Below, piece after piece: positions 36,142 through 44,001 of a stretch of DNA of 64,000 nt. Source of the stretch: an uncultured Thermoanaerobaculia bacterium (GTDB lineage Bacteria; Acidobacteriota; Thermoanaerobaculia; Multivoradales; Multivoraceae). A program made the translations under genes and the position numbers. The DNA is taken from the NCBI GenBank assembly GCA_951812325.1, contig OX638294.1:3510859-3574858 (forward strand), in the 5' to 3' direction. Under the pieces are notes generated by a model that was not told where the DNA came from, ran no database searches, and worked only from the letters and a program-made list of their open reading frames with translations. Every line of letters starts with the position of its first letter. The first letter of the stretch is position 1.

Positions 36142-37191
36142 ATGGCTGATCTTGAAGATCTGCTCGTCAAGACGAGCAGGACGTTCGCACTCTCGATCCC
36201 CCAACTCGAGGGAGCAACCCGCCGGCAGGTGACGCTGGGCTATCTGCTGCTTCGCATCGCCGACACGCTCGAGGACGCGGCGGTCTGGAGCCGGGAGCAA
36301 CGGGTCGAGGCCCTGTTCCGTTTCGCGGACCTGCTGACGGACGGGGACCTGCTGACCGACGGGGACCTGCCGACGTCCGCGGGCCTGCCGACGTCCGCGG
36401 GCCTGCCGACGGACGCGGGCCTGCCGACGGACGCGGGCGGAAGGGTGGCCGGTGTTGCTCGTCTGCCGTCCCGATCTGCGCTCCGCCGACGGCGGCCCGG
36501 CGGGGCGGAGGCGGCGGTCGAGTCCTGGCTCGAAAACCCTCCCTCGCGTCACCAGGGGTATCTGGAACTGCTCGAGGCGACCGGCGAGGTTCTGGCGGCC
36601 TGGGAAGCTCTCGACCCGCCGGCCCGGCGCGTGATCGGCCGCTACGTGCGCCGCACCAGCGTCGGCATGGCGCACATCGTGAGACGCGCCGACCGGGAAG
36701 GGGAGCTCCGCCTCGCCGGGCTCGCCGATCTCCGGGACTACTGCTACGTCGTTGCCGGCATCGTCGGCGAGATGCTGACCGAGTTGTTCCTGCTCGGGGC
36801 GTCGCTGGAGGCGGTTGCGGAAGCGCTCCGCCGCCGCGCGGCGACCTTCGGCGAGGCCCTGCAACTCGTGAACATCCTGAAGGACTCGACTGCCGATGCG
36901 GACGAGGGGAGGAGCTTCATCCCGAGCGCCCGCGACCGGGCGCGGGCCTTTGAACTCGCCCGATCGGACCTGCTGATTGCCGGGGAGTACGTGGATCACC
37001 TGCAGAGTGCCGGCGCACCGCGCGGCTACCTCGGCTTCACCGGTCTGCCGGTTCGTCTCGCCTGGGCGACCCTGGACCGGGTCGAAGAGCAGGGCCCCGG
37101 TTCGAAGCTGACCCGCCCGGAAGTGGCAACGCTCGTCGCTGCCATGCACGCCGACCTGGACGCGGGCCGGTCAGCAGCCGGCAGCAGTTGA
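36142..37191 (+). CDS. Squalene/phytoene synthase family protein with tandem-repeat insert
   Basis: 349 aa from ATG 36142. The first Asp-rich motif is DTLED (about 41-45) and the second is VNILKDSTADADEGR (about 246-260); KTSRTFALSI at the N-terminus and RTSVGMAHIV mid-protein are family blocks. It condenses two prenyl diphosphates head to head (squalene or phytoene). Six 18-bp repeats encode LLTDGD x2, LPTSAG x2 and LPTDAG x2 directly after the first catalytic helix, followed by an Arg-rich linker. No other carotenoid or hopanoid gene is in the window. Confidence 0.82.
   Translation: MADLEDLLVKTSRTFALSIPQLEGATRRQVTLGYLLLRIADTLEDAAVWSREQRVEALFRFADLLTDGDLLTDGDLPTSAGLPTSAGLPTDAGLPTDAGGRVAGVARLPSRSALRRRRPGGAEAAVESWLENPPSRHQGYLELLEATGEVLAAWEALDPPARRVIGRYVRRTSVGMAHIVRRADREGELRLAGLADLRDYCYVVAGIVGEMLTELFLLGASLEAVAEALRRRAATFGEALQLVNILKDSTADADEGRSFIPSARDRARAFELARSDLLIAGEYVDHLQSAGAPRGYLGFTGLPVRLAWATLDRVEEQGPGSKLTRPEVATLVAAMHADLDAGRSAAGSS
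36331..36438 (+). repeat. Six 18-bp tandem repeats inside the squalene/phytoene synthase gene
   Basis: Three pairs of units, each CTGC.GAC..(A/C)C....GG.C; the last two units of each pair are identical or nearly so. All multiples of three, so the frame is kept. Suggests recent slippage or unequal crossing-over. Confidence 0.9.
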
Positions 37192-37296
37192 TTGTTGGCG
37201 CCGCCAGACCTGTTTCCGATACCGATCGCTCACGATGATCTCTCCCTGGATCAACGGCCCCGTTCACGATCACTTCCCGCTGGACAGCTGTCTCTG

Positions 37297-37326
37297 TTGA
37301 CACCACAGGGCCTTCCGGTGTCTAAT
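37297..37326 (+). promoter_or_regulatory. Sigma-70-type promoter of the aro-his-trp supraoperon
   Basis: TTGACA at 37297-37302 and TCTAAT at 37321-37326 with an 18-bp spacer. The -35 is a perfect consensus and the -10 matches five of six. A perfect six-bp hairpin, CCCGGATTGATCCGGG (37334-37349), lies at the expected mRNA 5' end. The leader peptide follows at 37374. Confidence 0.7.
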
Positions 37327-37373
37327 CCGGCGTCCCGGATTGATCCGGGTTCCCGACAAACTCTCGCCGCGCC

Positions 37374-37478
37374 ATGAACACACCGCCTCGCGACCTCGCG
37401 ATTTCGACCCTCTCCGTCGGTCCCGTGGCCGGCCTTGCGTTGAAGGTCTGGTGGGCTCACGGTCACGGCAAGGGCTGA
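37374..37478 (+). CDS. trpL: trp operon leader peptide
   Basis: 34 aa from ATG 37374 to TGA 37476. The C-terminal part is LKVWWAHGHGKG: tandem Trp codons (TGGTGG at 37449-37454) and two nearby His codons. This is the hallmark of ribosome-mediated attenuation. Ribosomes stalling at the Trp codons when charged tRNA-Trp is scarce would let transcription pass the downstream terminator. The Trp codons lie inside a segment that can pair with 37517-37526. The additional His codons are notable because his genes are in the same transcript. Confidence 0.85.
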   Translation: MNTPPRDLAISTLSVGPVAGLALKVWWAHGHGKG

Positions 37479-37531
37479 ATCCGGGCCAGGTCCCGGAGGC
37501 AAGGTCCGGGACGAGGGTGAGCCAGACGACA
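37447..37531 (+). promoter_or_regulatory. Attenuator leader RNA: alternative pairing segments
   Basis: Two foldable elements lie between the Trp codons and the terminator. TCTGG and CTCAC around the Trp codons (37447-37460) are complementary to GTGAGCCAGA (37517-37526). GTCCCGGA (37490-37497) and TCCGGGAC (37505-37512) form a perfect eight-bp stem with a seven-base loop. A short GGAGG (37495-37499) could pair with CCTCC of the terminator's left arm. I could not fix the exact antiterminator without folding software. Confidence 0.6.
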
Positions 37532-37559
37532 AGACCTCCTTCCGGATCGAAGGAGGTCT
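37532..37559 (+). terminator. Attenuator hairpin, 11-bp perfect stem
   Basis: AGACCTCCTTC (37532-37542), loop CGGATC, GAAGGAGGTCT (37549-37559). There is no long T run after it (TCTCCCTGTTCC), so it may be a weak intrinsic terminator. The right arm contains AAGGAGG, a strong ribosome-binding sequence five bases before the likely CTG start of aroDE. The hairpin could thus also hide the ribosome site. Confidence 0.75.
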
Positions 37560-37561
37560 CC

Positions 37562-39079
37562 CTGTTCCACTCGACAACCCGCGATAGCCCGCGCGCCGCT
37601 CTGGTTGCGTCGCTGACCGAGGCGCCTGGCGCGTCCGGGGACGAGTTGCGCCTGCTGTCGGCGCGGGCCGACTGGCTCGAGGTGCGGGCCGACCTGGTCG
37701 GTGAGATCGGTGTGGAGTGGTTGCGGGAACGGTTTGCCGGCGGGTTGCTCTACACCCTGCGGAGCGAGGCGGAGGGCGGCCGCGGACCGGTCGATGCAGA
37801 TCGGCGGGCGGAGCGGTTCGCCGCGGCCCGCGGGTACGACCTGGTCGATCTCGAGGCCGATCGCGATCTTGGGCGGCAGACGCTGGCCGCCATCGAACCG
37901 AAGAGGCGGCTGGTGTCGTGGCACGGCCGCGGCGCCAGCCTGAAGGCGTTGCGGGGCCGGCTGAGACAGGTCTCTGGCGTGGAAGCCCGCCTCTACAAGC
38001 TCGTCACCGCTCCGGGGAGGTCGGGCGAGGAGTTGGCGCCGCTGGAACTGCTCCTCGACACCGGCCGCCGGGATGTGGCCGCGTTCTCGATGGGCGCCAT
38101 CGGCGCCTGGACCCGGCAGGTCGCCCCCCGGCTCGGGGCGCCCTGGGTCTACGGCGCTGCGGGCGCGCTGGTTGCCGCCCCCGGGCAACCGTCGATCGGG
38201 CGCCTGCGGGCGGACTACGGTCTTCCGGGCCTGCCCCGGGTGTCGAAGCTGTTCGGCGTCATCGGGCATCCGGCGGCTCACAGCCTGTCGCCCCGGCTGC
38301 ACAATGCCGGCTACCGCGACCGCGGCGAGGCCGCTCTCTACGTCGCCTTCGACGCGCCGTCCTTCGAGACGTTCTGGACCCGGATCGTGCAGAGCGACTT
38401 CTTCCGGCGCGCGGGGATGCCTCTCGGCGGCCTGAGCGTCACGGCGCCGCACAAGGCCGCGGCTCTGGCCGCCGCGGCGGAGGCCGGTGACCTGGCGGCC
38501 CGAACCGGAGGCGCGAACACGCTTCTTCCGGGTTCGGGCGGCGCCGGCGAGAGACAGTGGCGCGCGGAGAGCACGGATCCTGAGGGCGTTGTCGGTCCGC
38601 TGCGCCGACTTGGAATCGAGCTCCCGGATCGAGCTGCCGTGGTCATCGGCGCGGGCGGCGCCGGCCGCGCCGCGGCGGTGGGTCTGGCGGACGCCGGCGC
38701 GGAGGTCGCGATCGCCAACCGAACGGCTTCCACCGGCCGTGCAGCCGCCGAGTCGCTCGGCGCAGACTTCGTCGCGCTCGACGAACTGGCGCCCGGCGAG
38801 TTCGACATCGTCGTGAACGCCACCTCGCTGGGCCGCGATCCCGCGGACCCGTTTCCCTGCGACCCGAACGCCGTGCGCACCTCGGCCGCCGCGGTGGAGC
38901 TGGTGTACGGCGGTGGACCGACGCCCTGGAGCCGGGCCCTCGCGGCTCGCGGCATTCGGGTCGCAGAGGGCCGGGACGTGTTGCTGCATCAGGGCCTGGC
39001 GCAGTTCGAGGCGATGACGGGGAAGCCGCTGCCGCTTGATGTGGGCGCCGCGGCCCTGGGACTGGAGACCGCACGATGA
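37562..39079 (+). CDS. aroDE: Bifunctional 3-dehydroquinate dehydratase / shikimate dehydrogenase
   Basis: About 505 aa. N-half: type I dehydroquinase, starting near LVASLTEAPG, with ADWLEVRADL, SWHGRGASLKALRGRL (catalytic His region) and RLYKLVTAPG (Schiff-base Lys). C-half: shikimate dehydrogenase, with KLFGVIGHPAAHSLSPRLHN, LSVTAPHKAAA and the NADP-binding VVIGAGGAGRAAAVGLADAG. Makes shikimate for chorismate. Start: CTG 37562 has AAGGAGG five bases upstream; the only upstream in-frame normal start is GTG 37517, which would put the attenuator hairpin inside the coding sequence. First structural gene of the supraoperon; overlaps hisZ by four bases. Confidence 0.85.
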   Translation: MFHSTTRDSPRAALVASLTEAPGASGDELRLLSARADWLEVRADLVGEIGVEWLRERFAGGLLYTLRSEAEGGRGPVDADRRAERFAAARGYDLVDLEADRDLGRQTLAAIEPKRRLVSWHGRGASLKALRGRLRQVSGVEARLYKLVTAPGRSGEELAPLELLLDTGRRDVAAFSMGAIGAWTRQVAPRLGAPWVYGAAGALVAAPGQPSIGRLRADYGLPGLPRVSKLFGVIGHPAAHSLSPRLHNAGYRDRGEAALYVAFDAPSFETFWTRIVQSDFFRRAGMPLGGLSVTAPHKAAALAAAAEAGDLAARTGGANTLLPGSGGAGERQWRAESTDPEGVVGPLRRLGIELPDRAAVVIGAGGAGRAAAVGLADAGAEVAIANRTASTGRAAAESLGADFVALDELAPGEFDIVVNATSLGRDPADPFPCDPNAVRTSAAAVELVYGGGPTPWSRALAARGIRVAEGRDVLLHQGLAQFEAMTGKPLPLDVGAAALGLETAR

Positions 39080-40158
39080 GAATCTCCGCCGGCCTGCCGA
39101 CCGGAGTGTCGGCCGCGCTCTTCGACAGCGTGAAACGCCGCCGCCGGCTGGAGGCGCGCCTGACGGCGCTGCTCGAGGAACGCGGTTTCGCCGAGGTCCT
39201 GCTGCCGATCCTCGACTACTTCGAGCCGTATCGGCCCCTGCTTCAGGAACGGCTGCTGAAGCAGCTCTACCGTTTCGTTGACCGGGACGGTCAGCTGCTG
39301 GTGCTGCGGGGCGATTTCACGCCGATGCTGGCGCGGCTGCTGGCTCCTCACCTGGACGACCTGGAACTGCCGCTCTGTCTCTACTACCGCGGCGACGTGG
39401 TGCGGCATCAGCCCCTGCGGCCGGGCCGGATGCGCGAGTACTCCCAGCTGGGCGCCGAGCTGCTCGGCGGCGATCGGGCCGAGGCGGATGAACGGATGCT
39501 GACCCTGTTCCTCGACCTGCTGCTTCAGGCGCGCGGCGAGGATCCCGGGGGTGCGGAACGCCTCGACGCCGGCCACGAGCATGTCCAACGCCACCGCTCG
39601 CCGGTATCCGGCGAAGGCGATGAAGGCGATGAAGGCGATGAAGGCGATGGCGCGGCGCTGCGGGTCGTCCTCGGTGTGGCCGGCGCGCTCGACGAAGCCC
39701 TGCTCGCGGCGGCCGGAGAAGGCGCCGCGGGTCAGCTGGCCCTGCGGATCGCGGGCCGCGACCGCAGTGCCGCCGCCAGGACTCTGCTCTCCGACGTCGT
39801 CGAACGGGGCTATCCGTCGGACCTCTCCGTCCTTGGCGGCCGCGCCCCGGCGGTGGCCGATCTGCTGGGGATCCGCGACCGGCTGGCTGCGGCGTACAGG
39901 GGCCGGGGTATCGAAGTCGAGGTCGATCTCGCCGAGTTCGCCGCCTCCGCGCTCGACCCGAGGGTTGGCGTCTCCGCGGGCCCGCGCGGCTACTACGACG
40001 GTCTCATGTTCGCGGCCTACGCGCCGGGGACGGCGCTGGCACTCGGCGTCGGCGGCCGGTACGACAAGGTGTTCCGTTCGCTCAGCGGCGACTGCTCGGC
40101 GGTCGGTTTCTCGTGCGGGCTCGACCTGCTCACGGAGCTGGCGGAGGCTGCGCCGTGA
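39076..40158 (+). CDS. hisZ: ATP phosphoribosyltransferase regulatory subunit
   Basis: 360 aa. Class II aminoacyl-tRNA synthetase-like paralogue: LEARLTALLEERGFAEVLLP, FVDRDGQLLVLRGDFTPMLA, LCLYYRGDVVRHQPL, and C-terminal GLMFAAYAPGTALALGVGGR and AVGFSCGLDLL. It lacks synthetase activity and forms an octamer with the short HisG. It carries a GEGDEGDEGDEGD insert from four 9-bp repeats at about 39613-39650. Coupled on both sides (ATGA with aroDE, GTGA with hisG). Confidence 0.88.
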   Translation: MRISAGLPTGVSAALFDSVKRRRRLEARLTALLEERGFAEVLLPILDYFEPYRPLLQERLLKQLYRFVDRDGQLLVLRGDFTPMLARLLAPHLDDLELPLCLYYRGDVVRHQPLRPGRMREYSQLGAELLGGDRAEADERMLTLFLDLLLQARGEDPGGAERLDAGHEHVQRHRSPVSGEGDEGDEGDEGDGAALRVVLGVAGALDEALLAAAGEGAAGQLALRIAGRDRSAAARTLLSDVVERGYPSDLSVLGGRAPAVADLLGIRDRLAAAYRGRGIEVEVDLAEFAASALDPRVGVSAGPRGYYDGLMFAAYAPGTALALGVGGRYDKVFRSLSGDCSAVGFSCGLDLLTELAEAAP

Positions 40159-40793
40159 TCACGTTCGGCTTGCCGAAGGGACGCAACCTCGGACCGGCCC
40201 GCGACGCACTTGCCGCCGGAGGGCTGGACCTGGGCGGCCTGGATTCCTCGCGCCTGCGCCGGCGATTCGGATGCGTCCCCGTGCTGGGGGTCGACGTCGA
40301 GGTGCTCCTGCTCAAGGATTGGGACCTGCCGCTCTATGTGGAGCACGGGATCGTCGATTGCGCGATCGTGGGCAGTGACGTGCTGGAGGAGACGCAGCCC
40401 GACGTCTTCCGGCCGTTGCGGCTCCGGGATGGGCGCAGCCGACTGTCGCTGATTGCCGAAACGCGGGACCTGCCGCGGCGGAGCGGCCAGCTCCGGGCGG
40501 CGACGCGCTATCCCGCATGGGCGGCGAGACTGCTTGCGGCCCGCAACCTGCACGTCGAGGTGCTCCACCTGACCAGCTCGATCGAACTGGGGCCGTTGCT
40601 CGATCTGACCGATGTCGCGGTCGACATCGTGCAGACCGGCACGACGCTCAGGACCCACGATCTGCACGAGGTCGAGGTGCTGGCACAGGTGGCGCCGACC
40701 TTCGTTGTCAACCGGGCCTCGTTCCACGCCCACCGGCGCCGCCTGGGCAGGCTGCTGCTCGGACTTGAAGAAGCGGGGGCCGCCGGTGACTGA
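40155..40793 (+). CDS. hisG: ATP phosphoribosyltransferase catalytic subunit, short form
   Basis: 212 aa from GTG 40155, which overlaps the hisZ stop. Short-form HisG without the C-terminal regulatory domain, so it depends on HisZ: FGLPKGRNLG, GIVDCAIVGSDVLEE, DVAVDIVQTGTTLR (the PRPP loop). First committed step of histidine synthesis (ATP + PRPP). hisD starts eight bases before its stop. Confidence 0.9.
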   Translation: MITFGLPKGRNLGPARDALAAGGLDLGGLDSSRLRRRFGCVPVLGVDVEVLLLKDWDLPLYVEHGIVDCAIVGSDVLEETQPDVFRPLRLRDGRSRLSLIAETRDLPRRSGQLRAATRYPAWAARLLAARNLHVEVLHLTSSIELGPLLDLTDVAVDIVQTGTTLRTHDLHEVEVLAQVAPTFVVNRASFHAHRRRLGRLLLGLEEAGAAGD

Positions 40794-42195
40794 GATCGGA
40801 AGTGAGCGGGCGCTGCGGGTGCTGGCCGCGGAGAGCCGCGCGGGTCTGGAGCGCCTGGACCTGCTCGTCCGCCGCGGCCGCGGCGGGATCGCGGCCGGGA
40901 TCCGGCAGGCCGCCGCGGAGATCGTGGACGCGGTCCGCGGCGGCGGCGACGGATTCCTGCTCGAAGCCGTGCGGCGCTTCGACGGCTTCGACGCGAGCTC
41001 GGTGGGTGAACTGCGGTTCGCAACCGCCAGGGAGAGGTGGCGGCCGCCGCGAGAGACATCTCCGCCTTCGGCTGCCGCGAGTAGCGGCGGCGACGGCGCC
41101 GGGTTCACTTCGGACTCCGATGCCATCGACCCCCGGGTCGCCGATGCGATCGAGCGCGCCCGCGCGGCGATCGAGGCCTGTCACCGGGCCCAACCGCACG
41201 GTCCGGGCGTCCGGCGCCTGGAACGTGACGGCGTGTCGATCGAGGAGCGCCGGTTGCCGCTCCGCCGGGTCGGGATCTACGTGCCGGGTGGGCGGTTTCC
41301 CTATCCGTCGACGGTTCTGATGACCGCCGTGCCGGCGCGGCTGGCCGGTGTCGAGGAACTCGTCGTCGCCACGCCGCCCCGGGCCTACCTCGAGAGCCCG
41401 GTTCTGAGGCACGTGCTGCATCTCGTCGGAGTGGACGAGGTCTGGGGCATGGGCGGAGCGCACGGGGTCGCCGCGCTCGCCTACGGCACGGACTCGATCC
41501 GGGCCGTCGACCTGATCGCCGGGCCCGGCAACGCCTGGGTGGCCGCGGCCAAGCAGCACGTGGCGGGCGACGTGGGTGTCGATCGGGACGCGGGTCCGTC
41601 GGAGGTCGTCGTCGTGGCTACCGAGGGCGCCCCCGCCTCATGGGTTGCGGCCGACCTGCTGGCGCAGGCGGAGCACGATCCGCTGGCGGTCGCGGTCCTG
41701 ATCACGGACTCCATGGGGCTTGCCGATCAGGTGGCCTCCGAGGTGGACCGCCAACTGTCGCTGCTGCCGACGCGGGACACCGCCGGCGCGGCGCTCGAAG
41801 CGCACGGGGCGGCGTTCGTCACGTTGGACCTGGACGCGGCACTCCGGCTTGCCGAACGGCTGGCCCCGGAGCACCTGCAGCTGATCGGCTCGGCCGCGGA
41901 GACCCGCGCCGACGCGGTGCGCAATGCCGGCGCCGTGTTCGTCGGCGCTGCGTCGCCGGTGGTGCTCGGGGACTACGTTGCCGGACCCAGCCACGTGCTG
42001 CCCACGGGCGGCAGCGCGCGGTTCGCTTCCGGCCTCGGGATCGAGGACTTCGTGCGGCGCAGTCACACGGTTCGATTTTCCGATCGGGCCTCGAGGATCT
42101 GGGCCGCGACCGCCGAGACCCTGGCGGCCACGGAGGGCCTGGCCGCCCATGCCGCGGCCGCCGGTCTGCGCCGCGGCACGGAGGGCGGACCATGA
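40786..42195 (+). CDS. hisD: Histidinol dehydrogenase
   Basis: 469 aa from GTG 40786. Conserved blocks: RRVGIYVPGGRFPYPSTVLM, GTDSIRAVDLIAGPGNAWVA, DRDAGPSEVVVVA, DLLAQAEHDP (zinc/catalytic region), RLAPEHLQL, GPSHVLPTGGSARFASGL. Oxidises L-histidinol to histidine with NAD. It carries an extra stretch rich in Pro/Ser/Gly (about residues 85-112; around PPSAAASSGGDGAGFTSD) compared with the usual length of about 430. Confidence 0.9.
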   Translation: MTEIGSERALRVLAAESRAGLERLDLLVRRGRGGIAAGIRQAAAEIVDAVRGGGDGFLLEAVRRFDGFDASSVGELRFATARERWRPPRETSPPSAAASSGGDGAGFTSDSDAIDPRVADAIERARAAIEACHRAQPHGPGVRRLERDGVSIEERRLPLRRVGIYVPGGRFPYPSTVLMTAVPARLAGVEELVVATPPRAYLESPVLRHVLHLVGVDEVWGMGGAHGVAALAYGTDSIRAVDLIAGPGNAWVAAAKQHVAGDVGVDRDAGPSEVVVVATEGAPASWVAADLLAQAEHDPLAVAVLITDSMGLADQVASEVDRQLSLLPTRDTAGAALEAHGAAFVTLDLDAALRLAERLAPEHLQLIGSAAETRADAVRNAGAVFVGAASPVVLGDYVAGPSHVLPTGGSARFASGLGIEDFVRRSHTVRFSDRASRIWAATAETLAATEGLAAHAAAAGLRRGTEGGP

Positions 42196-42326
42196 GGTCC
42201 TCCGGACGCTCGGGGGAATCTGCCCGCGGCCCCGGTCCCGCTCGTCGCCGTGGCAGAGGCGCCCGGGGTGCGGGGATCGCGCGGAAGCCTGCCGCCGACG
42301 TGCTCCTGGACGGGGGTGAGTCATGA
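42192..42326 (+). CDS. 44-residue bridging ORF between hisD and hisC
   Basis: ATG 42192 overlaps the hisD stop (ATGA) and its TGA overlaps the hisC ATG (ATGA at 42323). It opens MRSSGRSGESA, similar to the hisC start MKTSTRGAAGA, so it may come from a duplicated hisC 5' end. Arg/Gly/Ala-rich, no recognisable fold. Could keep ribosomes moving from hisD to hisC. Confidence 0.35.
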   Translation: MRSSGRSGESARGPGPARRRGRGARGAGIARKPAADVLLDGGES

Positions 42327-43405
42327 AGACCTCCACCCGGGGTGCGGCGGGTGCTTTCGTCAGGCCCGAGTTCCGCCGGCTGTCGGCCTACTCCCTCCAC
42401 CGGGTGGCGTGCCGCTACCGGCTGGACCAGAACGAGGCGCCCTGGGATCTGCCCCGGGCGCTCAAGCGCGAAGCGCTGGCGCGTCTGGCCGAGCGCACCT
42501 GGGCCCACTACCCCGACTTTCACGCCGAGCGCCTGCGCCGGCTGCTCGGTGAACGAAACGCCTGGCCGTCAGCGGGCGTGCTGGTCGGGAACGGGTCCGG
42601 TGAGCTGCTGACGACGGTGCTCGAAGGCGTCGTCCGGCCCGGCCGGGAGGTCCTGGCCTGCGAGCCGTGCTTCGCTCTCTACGAGACCTTCGTCCATCGG
42701 GCCGCGGGCGTGCCCCGCTTTCTCGAACCGCTGCCGGATCTGGCGCTGCAGACCGACGAACTCCAGGCCGAGATCGAGCGCGACCCGAGGCGGCCGGTGA
42801 TCCTCTGTACCCCGAACAACCCGACGGGTGCAGCGGCCGATCCGGCCACGATCGACAGGTTGCTGACTGCTCTCGAGGCGCCGCTGCTGCTCGACAATGC
42901 CTACGGAGAGTTCTGCCGCCACGACTACCGGCCGCTGCTGCGCCGCCATTCGAACCTGATCGTGTTCCGGACCCTGTCCAAGGCCTGGTCTCTGGGCGGT
43001 ATCCGTCTCGGTTACCTGCTTGCGGACCCCGAGCTCGTGGCGGAGCTGATCAAGGTGAAACTGCCGTACAACGTCGGCCACGCCGCGGCGGTCATTGGTG
43101 AAGTGGCGCTCGAACACGCCGACCGGCTCCTGCCCCGGATTGCCGTGGTGCGGGCGCGCCGGGAGCAGTGGGCGGCGATGCTGCGGGAGTTCGGCTTCGA
43201 GGTGTTCGACTCGGAGGCCAATTTCCTGCTGGCGCGCCACCCTCTCTGCATCGGGATCCGCGAGGCTCTCGCTGGCCGCGGCATCCTGGTTCGGGACGTG
43301 AGCGGCTATCCGGGCCTGGCTGACTGCATGAGGATCGGAATCGGCGGCGGCGCGGCGCTGCGGGCCGCCCGACGCGCTCTGGCCGGGATGGGGGGCAAGC
43401 CATGA
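42323..43405 (+). CDS. hisC: Histidinol-phosphate aminotransferase
   Basis: 360 aa. Fold type I PLP enzyme: RLDQNEAPWDLP, CTPNNPTGAA, LLDNAYGEF, RTLSKAWSLGGIRLGY with PLP Lys K220, and DCMRIGIGG near the C-terminus. Converts imidazole acetol phosphate to histidinol phosphate; in some bacteria it also serves aromatic amino acids. Overlaps hisB by four bases. Confidence 0.9.
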   Translation: MKTSTRGAAGAFVRPEFRRLSAYSLHRVACRYRLDQNEAPWDLPRALKREALARLAERTWAHYPDFHAERLRRLLGERNAWPSAGVLVGNGSGELLTTVLEGVVRPGREVLACEPCFALYETFVHRAAGVPRFLEPLPDLALQTDELQAEIERDPRRPVILCTPNNPTGAAADPATIDRLLTALEAPLLLDNAYGEFCRHDYRPLLRRHSNLIVFRTLSKAWSLGGIRLGYLLADPELVAELIKVKLPYNVGHAAAVIGEVALEHADRLLPRIAVVRARREQWAAMLREFGFEVFDSEANFLLARHPLCIGIREALAGRGILVRDVSGYPGLADCMRIGIGGGAALRAARRALAGMGGKP

Positions 43406-44001
43406 GACGAGCAGCGATCGAACGAAAGACGTCCGAGACCGAAGTCCGGGTCGCCCTGTCGCTTGACGGCGGCGCCTGCCGGCTCGATGTGCCGAACGGT
43501 TTCCTTTCGCACATGCTGGACGCCCTGTCGCGTCACGGCGGTCTCGGGCTTGACCTGGAAGCCCGCGGCGACACGGACATCGACCTGCACCACACGGTCG
43601 AGGACACAGGCATCGTGCTGGGCGACGCGCTCCGGGAGGCCCTGGGCGACCGGGCCGGAGTGCGGCGCTTCGCCCACGCCTTCGCGCCGCTCGACGAGGC
43701 GCTGGCCCGCGCCGTGATCGACCTCTCGGGCCGCGGTTCCTTCCACTTCCGGTTGCCCGGGGAGCTGGAGCAGGCATGGGTCACGACCGAGTTCCCGCTC
43801 ATCCTGACGGGTGACTTCTTCGGCGCCTTCGCCGACCGCGGACGGTTGACCCTGCACCTGGACGTTCTCTGCGGCCGCAACCCCCATCACGTCGCCGAGG
43901 CGTCGTTCAAGGCGGTGGCCCTCGCGCTGCGCGAGGCGGTGTCGCTGCGGGCGGATGCCGGTTCCGAGGCGCCGAGCACCAAGGGGAGCCTGACCGCATG
44001 A
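43402..44001 (+). CDS. hisB: Imidazoleglycerol-phosphate dehydratase
   Basis: 199 aa, monofunctional. Manganese-binding motifs: GFLSHMLDALSRHGGL, DIDLHHTVEDTGIVLGDAL, GRNPHHVAEASFKAVA. N-terminal AAIERKTSETEVRV is typical. Overlaps hisH by four bases. Confidence 0.92.
   Translation: MRRAAIERKTSETEVRVALSLDGGACRLDVPNGFLSHMLDALSRHGGLGLDLEARGDTDIDLHHTVEDTGIVLGDALREALGDRAGVRRFAHAFAPLDEALARAVIDLSGRGSFHFRLPGELEQAWVTTEFPLILTGDFFGAFADRGRLTLHLDVLCGRNPHHVAEASFKAVALALREAVSLRADAGSEAPSTKGSLTA

Noticed and set aside
37517..37561. GTG 37517 as the aroDE start
   Set aside because: In frame, but it would place the attenuator hairpin inside the gene and lacks a strong ribosome site. CTG 37562 with AAGGAGG five bases upstream fits better, though it is not proven.
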